Shown in pieces: positions 61,190 to 64,000 of a DNA stretch of 64,000 nt (positions are counted from its first letter, which is position 1; each line of letters begins with the position of its first letter). Source of the stretch: an uncultured Lachnospiraceae bacterium (GTDB taxonomy: Bacteria; Bacillota; Clostridia; Lachnospirales; Lachnospiraceae); NCBI GenBank assembly GCA_910587305.1, contig CAJUKV010000014.1, forward strand, positions 1 through 64,000. Reading direction: 5' to 3'. Both the position numbers and the translations under genes were made by a program. The notes below the pieces were generated by a model, which searched no databases, had not been told where the DNA came from, and was given only the letters and a program-made list of their open reading frames with translations.

Positions 61190-61259
61190 CTGAGCAATAC
61201 CTGGCCGGAATATTTGATTGTCAAATGATTTTTGAAATAGCAGATAGGGAGATAATAAA

Positions 61260-62816
61260 GTGAAAGAAAAAAAGCAAATAATTATTAAGGTGTTTACCAG
61301 CGGTTTTATCATATTTATCAGCTTATATTTTCTGCAACGGCTTCTGCTCCCTAAGTATGCATCAGAAATTGTGGAAGGCGCCATGATTGCGGAATACTAT
61401 CAGGAAGAAAAAAATCATGATGTGATTTTTATCGGAGACTGTGAAGTATATGAGAATTTTTCTCCGCAGGTACTTTGGGATGATTTCGGGATCAACAGCT
61501 ATATCAGAGGCAGTGCGCAGCAATTGATCTGGCAGTCCTATTATATTCTGGAGGACACACTCCGCTATGAAATCCCCAAAGTAGTTATTTTTAATGTACA
61601 GTCCATGCAGTTTGATAAACCGGACAAAGAAGCTTATAACAGAATGACGATTGACGGTATGAGATGGTCTCTTTCTAAACTAGGAGCAATTGAAGCCTCC
61701 ATGACAGATAAAGAAAGCTGCCTGGAGTATATATTTCCCGCCCTGCGTTATCATTCCAGATGGAATGATATTACATCTGAAGATTGGGAGTATATGTTTG
61801 ATACACCCAGGGTATCCCATAATGGATACTATATGAGGGTTGATACGAAGGCAGCGAAAGATGTGCCGGAAGGAAAACCGCTGGCGGATTATAGATTTGG
61901 AGAGGTGGATTATGAATATCTGGACAGACTTACAAAACTTTGTAAAGTCAACAATATTGAGCTGATTCTTATAAAAGCGCCTTCACTTTATCCATATTGG
62001 TATGGGCAATGGGAAAAGCAGATAGAAAATTATGCGAAAGAGAATGAGCTTTTATATATTAATTTTCTGGAGCTGACAGAGGAAACCGGGCTGAATTTTG
62101 ACACGGATACTTATGATGGCGGATTGCATATGAATTTATCCGGTGCAGAAAAAATAACAAGATATTTGGGCGAAATTTTGATGCAGGAAACAAAGCTTGA
62201 GGACAGGCGCGATGAAGATTCACTGACTGTTATGTGGGATAAAAAACGTGAAAGATATAAAGCGGACAGGGAAGAACAATACAGGGAATTTGAAAATAGG
62301 GAAGATACCGCACAAAGCGAAATTGAAATGACCGCAAAAAAAGCTGTTGATGAAAAAACGGAAGAGCCGGCAATGCAGGACGGTGGAGGTATAGAGAAAG
62401 AGAAGGATTACAAAGGTTATGTGTTTATCTATCATGATGCTGTGATTGAAATAAATGCCGAAGCAGCTCCAATCCTTAAAAAGCTTGGAAAATCAAATTC
62501 TTATTTTGAGGCAGCCAGCTGTGCCTTTAACGGGTTGGATAAGATGTATACATATAATAGCTTTGAATTGGATACTTATCCGGTGGATGATAAGGATTAC
62601 GTTTCCATGATTTTGTTTAAAGATGATTCCATTTCCACTGCGGAAGGGGTGGGTATCGGAGATCCGGCGGAAAAAGTAACAGAGATTTATGGAGGTGATC
62701 TGATAAAAGGAAATGGAATGTCTGTGTATGAAAAAGATGGTATGAAGCTTTGCTTTATTGTCGAGGAGGGAAATGTTTCTTCAATAGAGTATCAAACGGC
62801 TGTGCTGGATGATTAA
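61260..62816 (+). CDS. SGNH-like membrane protein of an O-acylation module
   Basis: Protein of 518 residues: an N-terminal TM anchor (about 9-27), an SGNH/DltD-like domain with FIGDCEVYENF near residue 57 (GDC where GDS is usual) and DGGLHMNLSGAEK near 286 carrying the DxxH, then a charged linker rich in Glu/Lys/Arg (about 305-380), and a compact C-terminal domain of unknown type (KGYVFIYHDAVIEINAEA onward). Start GTG 61260 follows AGGGAG. It precedes ACP and MBOAT genes, the usual set for transferring an acyl group to surface polymers. Confidence 0.7.
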   Translation: MKEKKQIIIKVFTSGFIIFISLYFLQRLLLPKYASEIVEGAMIAEYYQEEKNHDVIFIGDCEVYENFSPQVLWDDFGINSYIRGSAQQLIWQSYYILEDTLRYEIPKVVIFNVQSMQFDKPDKEAYNRMTIDGMRWSLSKLGAIEASMTDKESCLEYIFPALRYHSRWNDITSEDWEYMFDTPRVSHNGYYMRVDTKAAKDVPEGKPLADYRFGEVDYEYLDRLTKLCKVNNIELILIKAPSLYPYWYGQWEKQIENYAKENELLYINFLELTEETGLNFDTDTYDGGLHMNLSGAEKITRYLGEILMQETKLEDRRDEDSLTVMWDKKRERYKADREEQYREFENREDTAQSEIEMTAKKAVDEKTEEPAMQDGGGIEKEKDYKGYVFIYHDAVIEINAEAAPILKKLGKSNSYFEAASCAFNGLDKMYTYNSFELDTYPVDDKDYVSMILFKDDSISTAEGVGIGDPAEKVTEIYGGDLIKGNGMSVYEKDGMKLCFIVEEGNVSSIEYQTAVLDD

Positions 62817-62888
62817 TGTAAAATGAAAATTTTTGGTTAGTATTTTTTTGGTAAATAAACTGTGATTATGGTTAGAAAGGCAGGAGAC

Positions 62889-63116
62889 ATGGAAAGATTA
62901 TTGAATATTTTAAGCGATATGCATCCGGATGTGGATTTTGAGGTACAGGAAAATTTAATCAAGGAAGGAATTTTGGATTCTTTCGATATAGTGACATTGG
63001 TTACGGAAATTACGGAGGAATTTGACGTAATGATCAGAGCCAGAGATATAACACCCGAAAATTTTAATTCCGCTAAGGCGCTATATGCCTTGATTCAAAG
63101 GCTGGAAGAAGAATAG
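62889..63116 (+). CDS. Acyl carrier protein (DltC-like)
   Basis: Protein of 75 residues, an acyl carrier protein: the phosphopantetheine site is GILDSFDIVTLV with Ser near residue 29, and ARDITPENFNSAKALYALI forms the last helices. The D-S-F context resembles the carrier proteins found with MBOAT acyltransferases. GGCAGGAG precedes ATG 62889; the frame is open to 62862. It lies between the SGNH and MBOAT genes. Confidence 0.88.
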   Translation: MERLLNILSDMHPDVDFEVQENLIKEGILDSFDIVTLVTEITEEFDVMIRARDITPENFNSAKALYALIQRLEEE

Positions 63117-63134
63117 CAGGTATCGGAGGGAGAT

Positions 63135-64000
63135 ATGCTTTTTACATCATATGCGTTTTTGGGGTTTATGATATTGCTGCTTATTGCCTATTATCTGATC
63201 CCGGGAAAATTCCAGTGGCAACTGTTACTAGTATTTAGTTACTGGTTTTATTTCCTTGCTGATTTTCGATATCTGTTTTATATCCTCATAACAACGGCAA
63301 CAATATATTGGACAACTGTCGGTATTGATAAGAACAGGGAAAAGCAGGGAGCATATTTAAGGGAACATAAAGAAGAAATGTCCAAAGAGGAAAAGAAAAG
63401 CTATAAAAGCAGTCAGAAAAAAATCTGTCGCAGACTGCTTATAGCATGCCTTCTTCTGAATTTGGGGATCTTGGCGGTAGTGAAATACGGAAATTTTTTC
63501 ATTGCTAATATGAACGGCTTATTTTCGGTTTTCGGCAAAACGAGTCAATTATCGTTTGTGAATCTTATCATGCCGCTTGGAATCTCTTTTTATACTTTTC
63601 AAGCAATCGGATATTTAATTGATGTCTACCAGGAGACGGTGGAGGTCGAAAAAAATCCTTTTAAACTTGCGCTTTTTATTTCCTTTTTCCCACAGCTTAT
63701 GCAAGGCCCCATCAGCCGATACGGTGATTTGTCGGAAACTCTCTATGGAGAGCATAAATTTGATATAAGAGCGGTGAACCGCGGCCTTCAGAGAGTATTG
63801 TGGGGGTATTTTAAGAAGCTGGTGATTGCAGACAGGATTTTGACTGCTGTCAGTACAATCACAGGTGATACGGAGGCCTATAGCGGTGCATACATATTTG
63901 TGGGAATGCTGCTTTATACGATAGAGCTGTATGCGGACTTTACGGGGGGAATTGATATTACTATTGGGATTGCGGAGACTTTAGGGATTGTTGTACAGGA
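63135..64000 (+). CDS. MBOAT O-acyltransferase (AlgI/DltB-like), cut by window end
   Basis: Open reading frame that starts at ATG 63135 (CGGAGGGAGAT upstream) and is still open at the window end (about 288 residues seen). It begins MLFTSYAFLGFMILLLIAYY and continues as a multi-span membrane protein with the MBOAT features MPLGISFYTFQAIGYLIDVY near 153-172, PQLMQGPISRY near 190 and LYADFTGGIDITIG near 262. It should transfer an acyl group from the carrier or CoA across the membrane. The catalytic His region lies beyond the window. It is the third gene of the SGNH-ACP-MBOAT module. Confidence 0.9.
   Translation, partial: MLFTSYAFLGFMILLLIAYYLIPGKFQWQLLLVFSYWFYFLADFRYLFYILITTATIYWTTVGIDKNREKQGAYLREHKEEMSKEEKKSYKSSQKKICRRLLIACLLLNLGILAVVKYGNFFIANMNGLFSVFGKTSQLSFVNLIMPLGISFYTFQAIGYLIDVYQETVEVEKNPFKLALFISFFPQLMQGPISRYGDLSETLYGEHKFDIRAVNRGLQRVLWGYFKKLVIADRILTAVSTITGDTEAYSGAYIFVGMLLYTIELYADFTGGIDITIGIAETLGIVVQ

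Overview
The window looks like a chromosomal segment from a Gram-positive anaerobe of the Clostridia, most likely the Lachnospiraceae. The reasons are a PolC-type DNA polymerase directly behind ispG, strong GGAGG ribosome sites with some TTG and GTG starts, clostridial CXXC/TlpA/polyferredoxin genes, and D-allulose-type epimerase and fucose isomerase sequences. No rRNA, tRNA, CRISPR array or intact insertion sequence was recognised.

Layout. 0.15-2.3 kb: a PP2C phosphatase and a membrane Ser/Thr kinase. 2.3-9.1 kb: a PD-(D/E)XK nuclease-like gene, then ispG and polC. 9.3-14.8 kb, minus strand: a large hybrid sensor kinase, mntP and degV, followed by a decayed PIN gene. 15.3-26.1 kb: mixed metabolic genes (S66 peptidase, XRE/TPR regulator, MATE pump, domain-swapped GH3 beta-glucosidase, GNAT, RidA, nucleoside hydrolase, histidine phosphatase) and a compact type I toxin-antitoxin locus at 23.56-23.93 kb. 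26.2-36.7 kb: polyol dehydrogenase, a redox operon on the minus strand that includes an unmarked 50-residue CXXC protein, two further MATE pumps, MFS and NSS transporters, a self-inhibited Fic protein, a short MGMT-like protein and YaaA.

37.0-46.7 kb is a sugar-utilisation cluster: ABC binding protein, two permeases, AraC regulator, an uncharacterised glycosidase-like protein, a D-allulose/tagatose 3-epimerase and L-fucose isomerase. A 229-bp MITE with perfect inverted ends and a 10-bp target duplication splits it.

46.9-64.0 kb is the most interesting part: a type VII secretion (Esx/Yuk) locus behind a near-perfect promoter with paired palindromic operator-like repeats next to a divergent XRE regulator. 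It holds EssC (three ATPase modules plus FHA), an EsaB/YukD ubiquitin-like protein, five WXG100-like proteins, two larger substrates sharing an N-terminal helical module and each followed by a DUF4176 protein, two membrane FHA proteins (one with a VWA domain) and a PP2C phosphatase. No EssB, EsaA or EssA was recognised. The locus runs into an SGNH-ACP-MBOAT module typical of cell-surface O-acylation, cut by the window end. By eye this region is more AT-rich than the polC region.

Between genes there are several families of folded, non-coding repeats: the MITE, a 146-bp inverted-repeat element, an element with CTAGTAC ends, three GGCG..CGCC palindromes, and a two-hairpin leader shared by mntP and an unrelated acetyltransferase gene.
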